Origin: Tectiglobus sp965223355
Lineage (GTDB): Bacteria > Pseudomonadota > Alphaproteobacteria > Rhizobiales > Hyphomicrobiaceae
Direction: 5' to 3'
Assembly (NCBI GenBank): GCA_965223355.1
Contig: CBDCWE010000003.1
Coordinates: forward strand, 3,472,001-3,536,000
DNA: 64,000 nt
Every line of letters begins with the position of its first letter. The stretch's first letter is position 1. The notes under the pieces are model-generated. The model did not search any database, was not told the DNA's origin, and saw only the letters and a list, made by a program, of their open reading frames with translations. Positions 18,154 through 26,909 of this stretch are shown in pieces. The translations under genes and the position numbers were made by a program.

Positions 18154-20046
18154 ATGAACAACGGCATTATTGAGCAGCTGAAAGGCCTGGAGCGCGAACG
18201 GGCGCGTCTGGACGCTTTGCTGGCGCATGATGCGAACTGGGCGGTTTACTATGCCCACATCAAAGCGGCTCCGGGTCGGCCGGAAACTGAGGTGGCGCGC
18301 GAGTTGGTGCTGCCTGCCTCGGTCGCAGATTCATTGAACAACAATCGCCTGTTCCGGGCGCGAAGAAAGCTGCTCGATGCAATCGAGCTGCTCGAAGACC
18401 TGTTGGCCCGGCCCGGCAGTTATCCGGTCGCGCAATCCCGGCCGGACCCGACGACCGAGATCGCCGGTTCGGAAGCTGCACCGAGCGCCCATCGAGCGGC
18501 TGCTGACGAGCCTGCCTCCGGGCCGCCGCCGGAGCCTATTCGCGCGGCCGACGCGGCCGGCGCAGTCGACGAGGCCGATCGGGCCGAGATCACAACCAGG
18601 CCACCGTCGCAACCGGACCGCCGATCTGAAAGTCCCGTTGCCGCCCAACCGCCGGCGCACGCCATCGCCGCCGCGGCAACCGGCCAACAGGGACCACATC
18701 AGGTGGCAGTGGCAGACACGGTTACCACCTACCGGCATCCGCCGCCGTTTGGCGTTGACGGTACCAAACATCGTCGCAAGCTGACACCGTTCATCGCACT
18801 TGGCGCGGGAGCTGGCCGCACATCGTCCGATACTGACGCACAAAACCCGGCGCCCGCCCGCGGCCCGTCGCCAAGGGTTGAGGGGCAACCGGCAGCGAAC
18901 CGCCCCGCCCCGATCGCCGTCAACACCGATCATCCCGACAGCCTGCTCAGCATCAAAGGGTTGACGCTGGCCGACCGTGAGATCTTGGCGGCTGCGGGGC
19001 TGGTCAGCTTCGACCGGATCGCGGCCTTGCGCGCCGTAGACGTCGATGACTTGCGCCAGCGCATGCCGGACGGCCGCAGAATCTCATCGGGTCAGTGGAT
19101 CGAGCAGGCGGCGATGTTGGCCGGCGATCGCATGACGGCGTTTGCACGGGCCCGATCGCGCGGTATTTCATCGACCACGATTGCACCGCCCGACGAAACC
19201 GCCTGGGAGCCGCGGTACGACCGGCCGCAGGCACCGAACGCGAGCGATGATAAAGCGCGCCGTGACGACACGGGCTACCGCCAGGTGGGCTTGAGCGATC
19301 GCATCGCGCGCTTGGAGCAGACGATTTCGACCATCGTAATGCCCGACCTCAAACGTCCGCCGCCGGCAATCGCGGAACGCGCAAAAACCGCCGATCAGCC
19401 GCGCCAAGAGCAACCCCCACCGCCGCCGCTGGTGATGCCGGCGCCAATCGCAGACATCAATGATCCGGAGATCGAACCGACGGCGACCGCCGAAGGGGTG
19501 GCCGCACGCGGGCAACCATCACCACCGCCGCCTTTGACGATTGCGGATCGCGGCGACCACCGATCGATCGACGACACGCACGCTGATGAAGCCGATGTCA
19601 AAATCGTCAAACTTGAACCGACGCAGGACAGGTCTGCGCCGGCCGCAACGGCTGATCAACCGCCGCCGATCCCGCAACCCCAAGCCGATCGCATCGAGCC
19701 GGCGCAAGCAAATTGGTCGACAGCTGACCTGGCACGGTCCCTTGAGCGCGTTTCGTTCGATGCGGATGAGGAGGAAGACTTCTACGCAGTCGCAAGTCGT
19801 TTTACGAGCGATGTCGAAGAGGCCAGCGTCGAAATCGTGCGGCGCCCGGCTGCCAACCGGGCGGCAGCGGCGAGCCCGCCTACGCCCTCCGCGGAGCGGC
19901 CGACCGCGCCCGCCGCGGAGCGGCCGACCGCGACGAGCGCAACACAGCCGCATGCTGCACGGCCCGCCAGCACAGCACACGACCCAACCAAATCGCGTCG
20001 CAACAAATTCCTCGGCGCGTTAACCGGGCGCCGCGAATCGGGCTAA
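18154..20046 (+). CDS. Unknown 630-residue Pro/Ala/Arg-rich protein with a helix-hairpin-helix-like segment
   Basis: No family was recognised over the full length. ATG 18154 (MNNGIIEQLKGLERERARLD) begins a short charged helical region (1-85, possibly coiled coil) ending at RKLLDAIELLEDLLARPG. A long disordered Pro/Ala/Arg-rich part follows. Around 262-325 a folded segment, LLSIKGLTLADREILAAAGL and the following DDLRQRM, resembles the helix-hairpin-helix region of predicted flap-endonuclease-like proteins. More disordered sequence follows, with a perfect 18-base repeat at 19891-19908 and 19915-19932 encoding AERPTA twice, and a basic C-terminus. The segment SDRIARLEQTIS may be a second short coiled coil. 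A DNA-associated or scaffold role is possible but unproven. Confidence 0.65.
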   Translation: MNNGIIEQLKGLERERARLDALLAHDANWAVYYAHIKAAPGRPETEVARELVLPASVADSLNNNRLFRARRKLLDAIELLEDLLARPGSYPVAQSRPDPTTEIAGSEAAPSAHRAAADEPASGPPPEPIRAADAAGAVDEADRAEITTRPPSQPDRRSESPVAAQPPAHAIAAAATGQQGPHQVAVADTVTTYRHPPPFGVDGTKHRRKLTPFIALGAGAGRTSSDTDAQNPAPARGPSPRVEGQPAANRPAPIAVNTDHPDSLLSIKGLTLADREILAAAGLVSFDRIAALRAVDVDDLRQRMPDGRRISSGQWIEQAAMLAGDRMTAFARARSRGISSTTIAPPDETAWEPRYDRPQAPNASDDKARRDDTGYRQVGLSDRIARLEQTISTIVMPDLKRPPPAIAERAKTADQPRQEQPPPPPLVMPAPIADINDPEIEPTATAEGVAARGQPSPPPPLTIADRGDHRSIDDTHADEADVKIVKLEPTQDRSAPAATADQPPPIPQPQADRIEPAQANWSTADLARSLERVSFDADEEEDFYAVASRFTSDVEEASVEIVRRPAANRAAAASPPTPSAERPTAPAAERPTATSATQPHAARPASTAHDPTKSRRNKFLGALTGRRESG

Positions 20047-20455
20047 CGCCGGTGCGGTCCGTGCGGCACGGCGGCAGCGGCGGCGATATCGGTGAAGTTC
20101 GAGGTCCCGGAAGGCTGCCGCATGCGTTGATGACACGCCATCTTTCCGCGGCCACGCGCGTCTTGCGGCGTGTCACCGCATAGTCAAACGGCGCCGCGCC
20201 ATGAATTTTCACCCCTATAGCGTTTCAGACGTGCGCTGCAACCCTCCCGCTCGCCCGCTCGGTCCCCGACGGCACGTTGGTGGCGGCGCCAGGCGATTGC
20301 ACCGGCGAGCAAGACGGCTCCAGCGGACGTCTGAACGGCAACGGCAACACATCATGGCCTACGGACACTGGGCCGGCAACGACGTGGCGGCGGCCGCGAT
20401 TGGTGAGATCTTGGCAATCGGCCCGGCTGCACGAACTTCAGCGAAAGATTGAGAT
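20047..20455. other. Intergenic region without recognisable genes
   Basis: About 400 GC-rich bases between the disordered protein and an acyl-CoA dehydrogenase. Short open frames here have no family resemblance and no ribosome site. I see no strong hairpin, repeat or tRNA. The promoter of the downstream dehydrogenase is presumably in the right-hand part. Confidence 0.5.
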
Positions 20456-22126
20456 ATGACAGCAATGGCGCAAGGACGAGGTGATACGATCAAATCCGAG
20501 CAATCCGCGCTTGCCGCTGCCGCCGACGTCGTCGACGCTGCCGACCGCATCTTGGTCAGCGCCAAGGCTGCCGTCCGCGATCGCACGGGCGGCAAGCCCG
20601 CGGACCGCGACCAACACATGGCCCACGGTTTGGCCTGGCTCGCAACATACGTTGAAGCTTTGCGACAGATGCACGGCTGGGGACGACGGCTGACGGACGA
20701 AGGCCGGTTTGGTGAGTTCGAAAGCCTGATCCTGGACGTTGCGATTGGCGAATACGCCGCGCAAATTGCCGGCGGGATCGCCATGAGCCAGGGCGAAACC
20801 GCTCGTCTGGCGGAACTCGGAGTTGCGCGCTCGGAGATTCGCCAGTTTGCCGACGACACCGATGCCGTGGTGGACCGGGCGCAAAGCCAGCGCGTCAAGA
20901 CTCGCCTCGCCGAACTCGTTGCCGCGCATCCCAAGGCGACCACGTTCGGCGATAGCGGTCTTGATGAGACCCATGCCGCGATGCAGGAAGAGATGCGCCG
21001 TTTCAGCGAGGCGGAAGTGCTCCCGCATGCGCACGAGTGGCATTTGGGAAACAATTACATCCCGCTTGAGACAATCGCAAAGCTCGCCGAATTGGGGGTC
21101 TTCGGGGTGTCGATGCCGGAGCAATGGGGCGGCCTTGGCCTCGGCAAACAAGCGATGTGTATCGTATCCGAGGAACTCTCGCGCGGCTACATTGGTGTCG
21201 GTTCACTCGGCACACGCTCGGAAATTGCAGGCGAACTGATACTCGCCAACGGGACCGACGCGCAAAAGCAACACTACCTGCCCAAGATCGCATCGGGTGA
21301 GATCATCCCGACGGCGGTGTTCACGGAACCGAACACCGGCTCGGATCTCGCATCGCTGAAGGCGCGGGCCGAGCGCGACGGTGATGTCTACCGGATCTTC
21401 GGCCAAAAAACCTGGATCACCCACCCGGTGCGCGCCGACCTGATGACGCTGTTGGTGCGCACCGATCCGGACCAGAGCGGCTATCGCGGCCTGTCGATGT
21501 TTCTCGCCGACAAGCCCCGCGGCAGCGACGAAGATCCGTTTCCCGCCGCCGGCATGACCGGCGGTGAGATCGAAGTGCTTGGCTATCGCGGCATGAAGGA
21601 ATTCGACATTTCGTTCGACGGATTCGAAGTGCCGGCATCACAGTTGCTCGGCGGCAGCGAAGGCCAGGGCTTCAAGCAGCTGATGGCAACATTTGAAGCA
21701 GCGCGCATTCAAACCGCAGCGCGCGCCGTCGGTGTTGCCCAATCGGCGATGGATCTGGCCGTGCAGTATGCCCAGGAGCGCCTCCAGTTTGGCAAGCAGA
21801 TCTATGCCTTCCCGCGCGTTGCCAACAAGATCGTCATGATGGCGGTCGAGACCATGATCGCGCGCCAGCTCACCTACTTCGCGGCGCGTGAAAAGGACCA
21901 GGGCCGGCGCTGCGACCTCGAGGCCGGTATGGCCAAACTGCTGGCTGCCCGCATCGCCTGGGCTGCGGCGGACAATGCGCTTCAGGTTCACGGAGGCAAC
22001 GGTTTCGCACTCGAATATCCGGTCAGCCGCGTCCTTTGCGACGCCCGCATCTTGAACATCTTCGAGGGGGCGGCCGAGATCCAGGCCCAGGTCATCGCCC
22101 GGCGTCTCCTCGAAGGCGCCAACTGA
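20456..22126 (+). CDS. Acyl-CoA dehydrogenase with N-terminal extension
   Basis: A 556-residue ACAD, longer than the usual 380-400. The first 150 or so residues form a helical extension (SALAAAADVVDAADRILVS onward) before the canonical domains. Core motifs are AVFTEPNTGSDLASL, SQLLGGSEGQGFKQL and, at the end, QVHGGNGFALEYPVSR and LNIFEGAAEIQAQ. The last keeps the glutamate of the YEGT-type motif, so it should be catalytically active, unlike the paired subunit at 7.8 kb. Extended members of this type occur in proteobacterial acyl-CoA catabolism. It is followed 13 bases later by an SDR on the same strand, probably one transcript. Confidence 0.88.
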   Translation: MTAMAQGRGDTIKSEQSALAAAADVVDAADRILVSAKAAVRDRTGGKPADRDQHMAHGLAWLATYVEALRQMHGWGRRLTDEGRFGEFESLILDVAIGEYAAQIAGGIAMSQGETARLAELGVARSEIRQFADDTDAVVDRAQSQRVKTRLAELVAAHPKATTFGDSGLDETHAAMQEEMRRFSEAEVLPHAHEWHLGNNYIPLETIAKLAELGVFGVSMPEQWGGLGLGKQAMCIVSEELSRGYIGVGSLGTRSEIAGELILANGTDAQKQHYLPKIASGEIIPTAVFTEPNTGSDLASLKARAERDGDVYRIFGQKTWITHPVRADLMTLLVRTDPDQSGYRGLSMFLADKPRGSDEDPFPAAGMTGGEIEVLGYRGMKEFDISFDGFEVPASQLLGGSEGQGFKQLMATFEAARIQTAARAVGVAQSAMDLAVQYAQERLQFGKQIYAFPRVANKIVMMAVETMIARQLTYFAAREKDQGRRCDLEAGMAKLLAARIAWAAADNALQVHGGNGFALEYPVSRVLCDARILNIFEGAAEIQAQVIARRLLEGAN

Positions 22127-22139
22127 GCGCGCCGCCCGG

Positions 22140-22970
22140 ATGTCCGAGCCGCGTTCGATATTGATTACCGGCTGCTCGTCCGGTATCGGCCTGGCCTCGG
22201 CACGGCTGCTCAAGGCGCGCGGCTGGCGCGTCCTGGCGACGGCCAGGCGTGAGCGCGATCTCGCCCATCTGCGCGATGACGTCGGCGTCGACGCACTGGC
22301 GCTGGAGCTGACCGATCCGGCTTCGATCGCCGCTTGCGCCGCCCAGGCGCTGGCGCTGACCAACGACCGGTTGTTTGCCGTTGTCAACAACGCTGCCTAT
22401 GCCCAGCCCGGCGCCATCGAGGATCTCGACGACAAGGCCATGCGCCGCCAATTCGACGTCAACGTGCTGGGCGCACACGATCTGACGCGGCGCCTGGTGC
22501 CCGCCATGCGTGCCAACGGCGAAGGTCGCATCGTGTTTTGCTCATCGGTGCTGGGCCTCATCGCAGCGCCCTACCGCGGCGCCTATTGCGCCACCAAGTT
22601 TGCCCTTGAAGCGCTTGCAGACACGATGCGCCTGGAGCTTGCCGGCAGCGGTATCCGCGTGGTCCTGATCGAACCGGGACCAATCGAGACCAGGTTTCTC
22701 GAGAACGCCATGGCAGCGGCCCGCGCCAACATCGACATCGACGGCTCGGTTCACAGTGACAAATACCGCGCGATCATCGCCAGCATGGAACGCGGCGGCA
22801 AACAACTGTTCAAGCTACAACCGCAATCTGTCGCCCAAAAGCTGGTCGAAGCCGTTGAAGGCCGGCGGCCGAAGCGCCGTTACTATGTCACGATCCCGAC
22901 CTACGTGATCGTCGCCATGCGCCGCCTCGCACCAACCGCCCTTATGGATTGGTTCGCGGCGCGCAACTAG
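22140..22970 (+). CDS. Short-chain dehydrogenase/reductase
   Basis: A 276-residue classical SDR. It has the cofactor motif TGCSSGIG, NNAAYA in place of the common NNAG, catalytic Ser in CSSVLGLIA, and YCATK with Tyr149 and Lys153. The C-terminal half, including IEPGPIETRF, matches SDRs acting on lipophilic alcohols or ketones. Its start lies 13 bases after the acyl-CoA dehydrogenase. The stop is followed within four bases by an interspersed hairpin element that probably ends the transcript. Substrate unknown. Confidence 0.87.
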   Translation: MSEPRSILITGCSSGIGLASARLLKARGWRVLATARRERDLAHLRDDVGVDALALELTDPASIAACAAQALALTNDRLFAVVNNAAYAQPGAIEDLDDKAMRRQFDVNVLGAHDLTRRLVPAMRANGEGRIVFCSSVLGLIAAPYRGAYCATKFALEALADTMRLELAGSGIRVVLIEPGPIETRFLENAMAAARANIDIDGSVHSDKYRAIIASMERGGKQLFKLQPQSVAQKLVEAVEGRRPKRRYYVTIPTYVIVAMRRLAPTALMDWFAARN

Positions 22971-22973
22971 TGT

Positions 22974-23150
22974 AACCTCTGAATTAAGTCCAGGGTCCAG
23001 GGGATGATCCCCTGGTCGGGGTGTTTGAGGGGCTGAAAGCCCCTCAAGGATCGCCGCCGGGCGGCGATATGTTAAGGGCGCGGCCCTTAACGATCCCGCC
23101 AAAGGGCCAGGCCCTTTGGAAACCCGTGACTTGATCAGCGGATCCTTAGG
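22974..23150 (+). repeat. Mosaic hairpin repeat, copy A (five stem-loops)
   Basis: Five consecutive stem-loops: CCAGGGGATGATCCCCTGG (22997-23015); GAGGGGC with GCCCCTC (23027-23045); TCGCCGCCGGGCGGCGA (23051-23067); GTTAAGGGC with GCCCTTAAC (23071-23091); CCAAAGGGC with GCCCTTTGG (23099-23119). The left end CCTCTGAATTAAGTCC and the right end GGAAACCCGTGACTTGATC are shared with copies C and D. It fills the gap between convergent genes ending at 22970 (+) and 23220 (-). Confidence 0.85.
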
Positions 23151-23219
23151 CCATTTCTGCCTCGGGCAGGGCGGCGAGCGGGATGGTTCGAGCCAAGTTT
23201 GAACGGCGACCATGGCGGG

Positions 23220-23534
23220 CTATTCGGCAAGCCGCATCAGCAACATGCCCGAGATGATCAGCACGGCGGCAAAGGTCCGCGCGAACGTCAACGCTTCTCC
23301 GAGCATGGCAACGCCGACAACGAACGCGCCGACGGCGCCGATTCCTGTCCACACCGTATACGACGTGCCCAGTGGCAGGCTGCGCATAGCCAACGCCAGG
23401 AGCACGACGGAAGCGGGCATCGCGATGACGACCACGATGGTCGGCCCAAGCCGGCTGAAACCATCCGACTGCTTCATGGCGACCGCCCAGACCACCTCAA
23501 GCAACCCGGCAAACAACAGGATAATCCAGGGCAT
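23220..23534 (-). CDS. sugE: SMR-family transporter, SugE/Gdx type
   Basis: A 104-residue four-helix small multidrug resistance protein. Glu13 in AGLLEVVWAVAMKQSDGF is the essential proton- and substrate-coupling glutamate. LPLGTSYTVWTGIGAVGAF matches the SugE/Gdx subgroup, characterised members of which export guanidinium in exchange for protons. The gene begins 26 bases after the oxidoreductase upstream on the same strand, so it is probably read from that promoter. No guanidine riboswitch fits in that short gap. Guanidinium as substrate is inferred from subgroup only. Confidence 0.88.
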   Translation of the reverse strand: MPWIILLFAGLLEVVWAVAMKQSDGFSRLGPTIVVVIAMPASVVLLALAMRSLPLGTSYTVWTGIGAVGAFVVGVAMLGEALTFARTFAAVLIISGMLLMRLAE

Positions 23535-23560
23535 CAGTTGCTCCCGTTCGCTGTAGCGTT

Positions 23561-24586
23561 TCAGATTGAGCTTAAACGGTCGGTTTTGCCGGCAGCCGCG
23601 ATCCGCACAACCTGTTTGCCGTAGTTGCCGCCCCTCAACATATTGAGGAACGCGGCCGGCGCCTGCTCGATGCCCTCGGCGACGGTTTCGCGATACTTGA
23701 GGCGCCCCTCGCGGAACCAGCGCATGAGCTGGTCAAGCGCCTCATCGCGCCGCGGCAGATGATTGGAGATCCTAAACCCCTCGATCCGGGCGCAGCAGTC
23801 GAGCAGTTTGACGATGTTGCGCAGTCGGTAGGGTTCGGTCGTGCTGTACTGTGAGATCTGGCCGCAGATCGCAATCCGCGCATGCTGCCTGAGATTGCCG
23901 AGCACCGCGTCGAGAACCTCGCCGCCGACATTGTCGAAATAGACGTCGATGCCGTTCGGGGCGACCGCGGCCAGTGCCGCCGAGATATCGCCGGCCTTGT
24001 AGTCGACGGCATGATCAAAGCCCAGATCCGCGACAACGTGCCTGCACTTTGCTTCGCCCCCGGCAATGCCGACAACTCGACACCCGATGATCTTGCCGAT
24101 CTGGCCGACAACGCTGCCGACCGCGCCGGCCGCGGCACTGACGGCAAGCGTTTCACCGGGCTGCACGTGGGCGACATCTTTGAGACCAACCCAGGCCGTT
24201 GCGCCCGACTGGCCGACAACACCAAGGCTGAGCGACAGCGGCATCAAATCTGGCGGCAGTTTCCTCAGCCCGTCACCATTGAGCGTGACGTATTCGCGCC
24301 AGCCGAATTCGGCCTGGACGCCGTCGCCCACGGCAAAATCCGGGTGTCTGCTTTCGATTACGACCCCGCAACCGCGCCCGATCATGACGTCGCCGATGTT
24401 CAGGGGGCGGGCATAGTTGCGTGTGCTGCCCATCTGCCGGCGCATGTAGGGGTCGATCGAAAGGTAATGGGTTTCGACCAGGACCTCGCCGTTTTCGGGG
24501 CTCGGGATCGCCATGTCTTCGAGACGAAAGCAGTCTTCGCTGGGAAATCCGTCCGGTGCTGTGCAGTAGATCATCTGCTTTGCCAT
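23561..24586 (-). CDS. NADP-dependent MDR-type oxidoreductase (CurA/prostaglandin reductase-like)
   Basis: A 341-residue zinc-free medium-chain reductase. N-terminal features are HYLSIDPYMRRQM and GRGCGVVIES; the cofactor site is SAAAGAVGSVVGQIGK (about 150-165), followed by YFDNVGGEVLDAVLG. These are hallmarks of the NADPH-dependent alkenal/curcumin reductase group that reduces the double bond of enones. Length is typical. It is the first gene of a probable two-gene transcript with the SMR transporter. The physiological enone or quinone is unknown. Confidence 0.88.
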   Translation of the reverse strand: MAKQMIYCTAPDGFPSEDCFRLEDMAIPSPENGEVLVETHYLSIDPYMRRQMGSTRNYARPLNIGDVMIGRGCGVVIESRHPDFAVGDGVQAEFGWREYVTLNGDGLRKLPPDLMPLSLSLGVVGQSGATAWVGLKDVAHVQPGETLAVSAAAGAVGSVVGQIGKIIGCRVVGIAGGEAKCRHVVADLGFDHAVDYKAGDISAALAAVAPNGIDVYFDNVGGEVLDAVLGNLRQHARIAICGQISQYSTTEPYRLRNIVKLLDCCARIEGFRISNHLPRRDEALDQLMRWFREGRLKYRETVAEGIEQAPAAFLNMLRGGNYGKQVVRIAAAGKTDRLSSI

Positions 24587-24733
24587 GGCGCGTCTCTCAC
24601 CTCTTTCTCAGGCCGTGGGCCGCCATCAACGGTCAGCTCGATCACCGCACATCGACGGCCCGGCTGAAACGAATTGCGGCCCGTCGGGATCAATCAACGA
24701 GCCGCAGTCTACAACCGGTATCCGGCAGCTGGA

Positions 24734-25843
24734 TCAGTAGACAACCACCGAGCGGATCGACTCGCCGGCATGCATCAGGTCGAACGCCTTGTTGATGTCC
24801 GCCAAGCCCATGGTGTGCGTGATCATCGGATCGATCTGAATTTTACCATCCATGTACCAATCGACGATCCTCGGAACGTCCGTGCGCCCGCGTGCGCCGC
24901 CGAACGCGGTGCCGCGCCACGATCGACCGGTGACCAGCTGGAACGGCCGGGTCTTGATCTCCTGACCGGCGCCGGCAACGCCGATGATGATGCTTTCGCC
25001 CCAGCCCTTGTGCGCCGATTCGAGCGCGGCCCGCATGACGTCGACGTTGCCGATGCACTCGAAGGAATAGTCCGCGCCGCCGCCGGTCAGTTCGACAAGA
25101 TGGGCGACCAGATCGCCGTCGACCTCACGCGGATTGACAAAGTGCGTCATTCCGAACTTTTCGCCCCAGGCCTTTTTGCCGTCGTTGGTGTCGACACCCA
25201 CGATCATGTTCGCACCGACCAGCTTGAGCCCCTGGATAACGTTGAGGCCGATGCCGCCAAGGCCAAACACGATGCAATTGGTGCCGGCCTCGACCTTGGC
25301 GGTGTTCATCACCGCGCCAATGCCGGTCGTCACACCACATCCGATATAGCAGATCTTGTCGAATGGCGCGTCTTCGCGGACCTTCGCCAGCGCAATTTCC
25401 GGCACGACGGTGTGGTTCGCGAATGTCGAGGTGCCCATGTAGTGGAAGACGGGCTTGCCTTCGAAGGAAAAGCGGCTGGTTCCGTTGGGCATCAGGCCCT
25501 GGCCTTGGGTAACGCGAATGGCCTGGCACAAATTGGTCTTGGGGTGGAGGCAGTATTCGCATTCGCGACACTCGGGCGTGTAGAGCGGGATGACGTGGTC
25601 GCCCTTCTTGAGGCCCTTGACGCCAGGTCCGACATCGACGACGACGCCGGCGCCTTCATGGCCGAGAATTGCCGGGAACAGACCCTCCGGGTCGGCGCCC
25701 GAAAGCGTGAACTCGTCGGTATGGCAAATTCCCGTCGCCTTGACTTCGACCAGAACTTCGCCGTCCTGCGGGCCTTCGAGATCGACGTCGACGATTTCAA
25801 GTGGTTTGCCGGCCTCGAATGCGACAGCTGCGCGCGTTTTCAT
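24734..25843 (-). CDS. frmA: S-(hydroxymethyl)glutathione dehydrogenase (class III alcohol dehydrogenase)
   Basis: A 369-residue zinc-dependent class III ADH, oxidising S-hydroxymethylglutathione formed from formaldehyde and able to reduce S-nitrosoglutathione. Visible elements are the catalytic zinc motif ATGICHTDEFTLSG, GHEGAGVVVDVGPGV, the four structural cysteines in ECRECEYCLHPKTNLC, and the NAD motif FGLGGIGLNVIQG. The start at 25843 (MKTRAAVAFEAGKP) is where the family begins; the longer frame to 26071 is not family-like. No S-formylglutathione hydrolase gene is seen nearby. A 12-bp-stem hairpin lies about 100 bases upstream. Confidence 0.93.
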   Translation of the reverse strand: MKTRAAVAFEAGKPLEIVDVDLEGPQDGEVLVEVKATGICHTDEFTLSGADPEGLFPAILGHEGAGVVVDVGPGVKGLKKGDHVIPLYTPECRECEYCLHPKTNLCQAIRVTQGQGLMPNGTSRFSFEGKPVFHYMGTSTFANHTVVPEIALAKVREDAPFDKICYIGCGVTTGIGAVMNTAKVEAGTNCIVFGLGGIGLNVIQGLKLVGANMIVGVDTNDGKKAWGEKFGMTHFVNPREVDGDLVAHLVELTGGGADYSFECIGNVDVMRAALESAHKGWGESIIIGVAGAGQEIKTRPFQLVTGRSWRGTAFGGARGRTDVPRIVDWYMDGKIQIDPMITHTMGLADINKAFDLMHAGESIRSVVVY

Positions 25844-26465
25844 GGTGTCTTCCCCGGATATTGAATGATGGTATTCAAGGCCATTATGGCAGCCTGACCG
25901 GTGTTGTGAAAGTGAGACCGTCGCAGGTTTTGGCGTGGTTGTGGAGGAGCGCACGGATCTGTTCCGTGCGCTCCGACGCCGTACCCCTGCCGGCGTGGTC
26001 CACGCGGGGGAGGTGGACCAGCCGGCTAGCCGACGACAGCTCGGCCGGCCGCTTCGGGACGACCGCGGCAAACGTGTGCGGATTGCAAAATGGCCTTTGG
26101 TCTATCGACCTAAAGCTACTCTATGATGAAGCGATTTCGTGACGGCACCGGGGCCATTTTTTGCCGATTCGGTGTGGGCCAGGCTCGTTGATCGGTTCCC
26201 CAAGGCGGGTGTGCATCGGTATCAACCGGCCGGTGACGGGTCACGCGACATGACCAAGGCGCGCTGCCATGCGCGAGCCCGGTCCACTTGATCTCAGACC
26301 AAATTCACCGCGGCACAATGGTTCCGATTTATCGCCTGGCGCTGCGGATTGCAGTAATTGTGTCGCTGGCGCGTGCACCGGCCAACAACCGTCGCGAATG
26401 TTGCGGATGTACCATATTGGTGCCATGCCAGGATCGGATTGTCAGCCTAGGGGAACCACATCCAG
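25844..26465. other. Gene-poor intergenic region with a 12-bp-stem hairpin
   Basis: No convincing gene occurs in these 620 bases between the divergent frmA and the small membrane protein. A perfect hairpin has arms GGAGCGCACGGA (25946-25957) and TCCGTGCGCTCC (25963-25974) around a five-base loop. A weaker 7-bp inverted repeat GGTCCAC/GTGGACC lies at 25997-26019. On the minus strand the hairpin is about 100 bases upstream of frmA, so it could be a leader structure or operator as well as a terminator remnant. Confidence 0.5.
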
Positions 26466-26612
26466 ATGCCGAGCCTATTTCGCTTCTTGTTTGTTGTTGG
26501 GACGATCGCGGCCGTCGCCTATGGCGGACTTTACGTCATGGCCGTCTACTTCGAGCCGGAACCGAAAGAGATCCGCAAACCCGTTCCGGGCATTCAAATT
26601 CAAAGGCAATGA
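26466..26612 (+). CDS. Small (48-residue) membrane protein upstream of xerD
   Basis: A 48-codon gene starting MPSLFRFLFVVGTIAAVAYG, with one hydrophobic helix (about 4-27) and a polar tail FEPEPKEIRKPVPG. A small protein of this design is often found just before xerD in alphaproteobacteria, which supports it as real. AGGGG lies about 12 bases upstream of ATG. The gap to xerD is about 300 bases and holds nothing I recognise. Function is unknown. Confidence 0.65.
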   Translation: MPSLFRFLFVVGTIAAVAYGGLYVMAVYFEPEPKEIRKPVPGIQIQRQ

Positions 26613-26909
26613 CGCGCAACGCCTCGCAAATTCGGCAGCATTGATGGCCCGTCCCTGAGCGGCGCGCGCTCTATCGCCACCAGCCCCGCGAAGCCCACCA
26701 ATTGGCGTTGAGCGATGCGATTCGCGCCCTGCAGCGTGCTGGTCTTGTGAAAGCCGCACGGCGCCTTGCCTTCGAAGCAGTGTTTGCATCCTGGCCGCGA
26801 CCGGCGGGATACTGAGGCGATGCCAACTGATTCGCTCTGGCGCGGTGCCTGAACGTCAACCGCTTGTGCGCTGGCGACAGCGGATCGAACCGTCGATTAA
26901 TGTGTGCCA

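Noticed and set aside
23535..23560. A guanidine riboswitch before the SugE-like gene
   Set aside because: Only 26 bases separate it from the upstream gene, too short for a known guanidine riboswitch.
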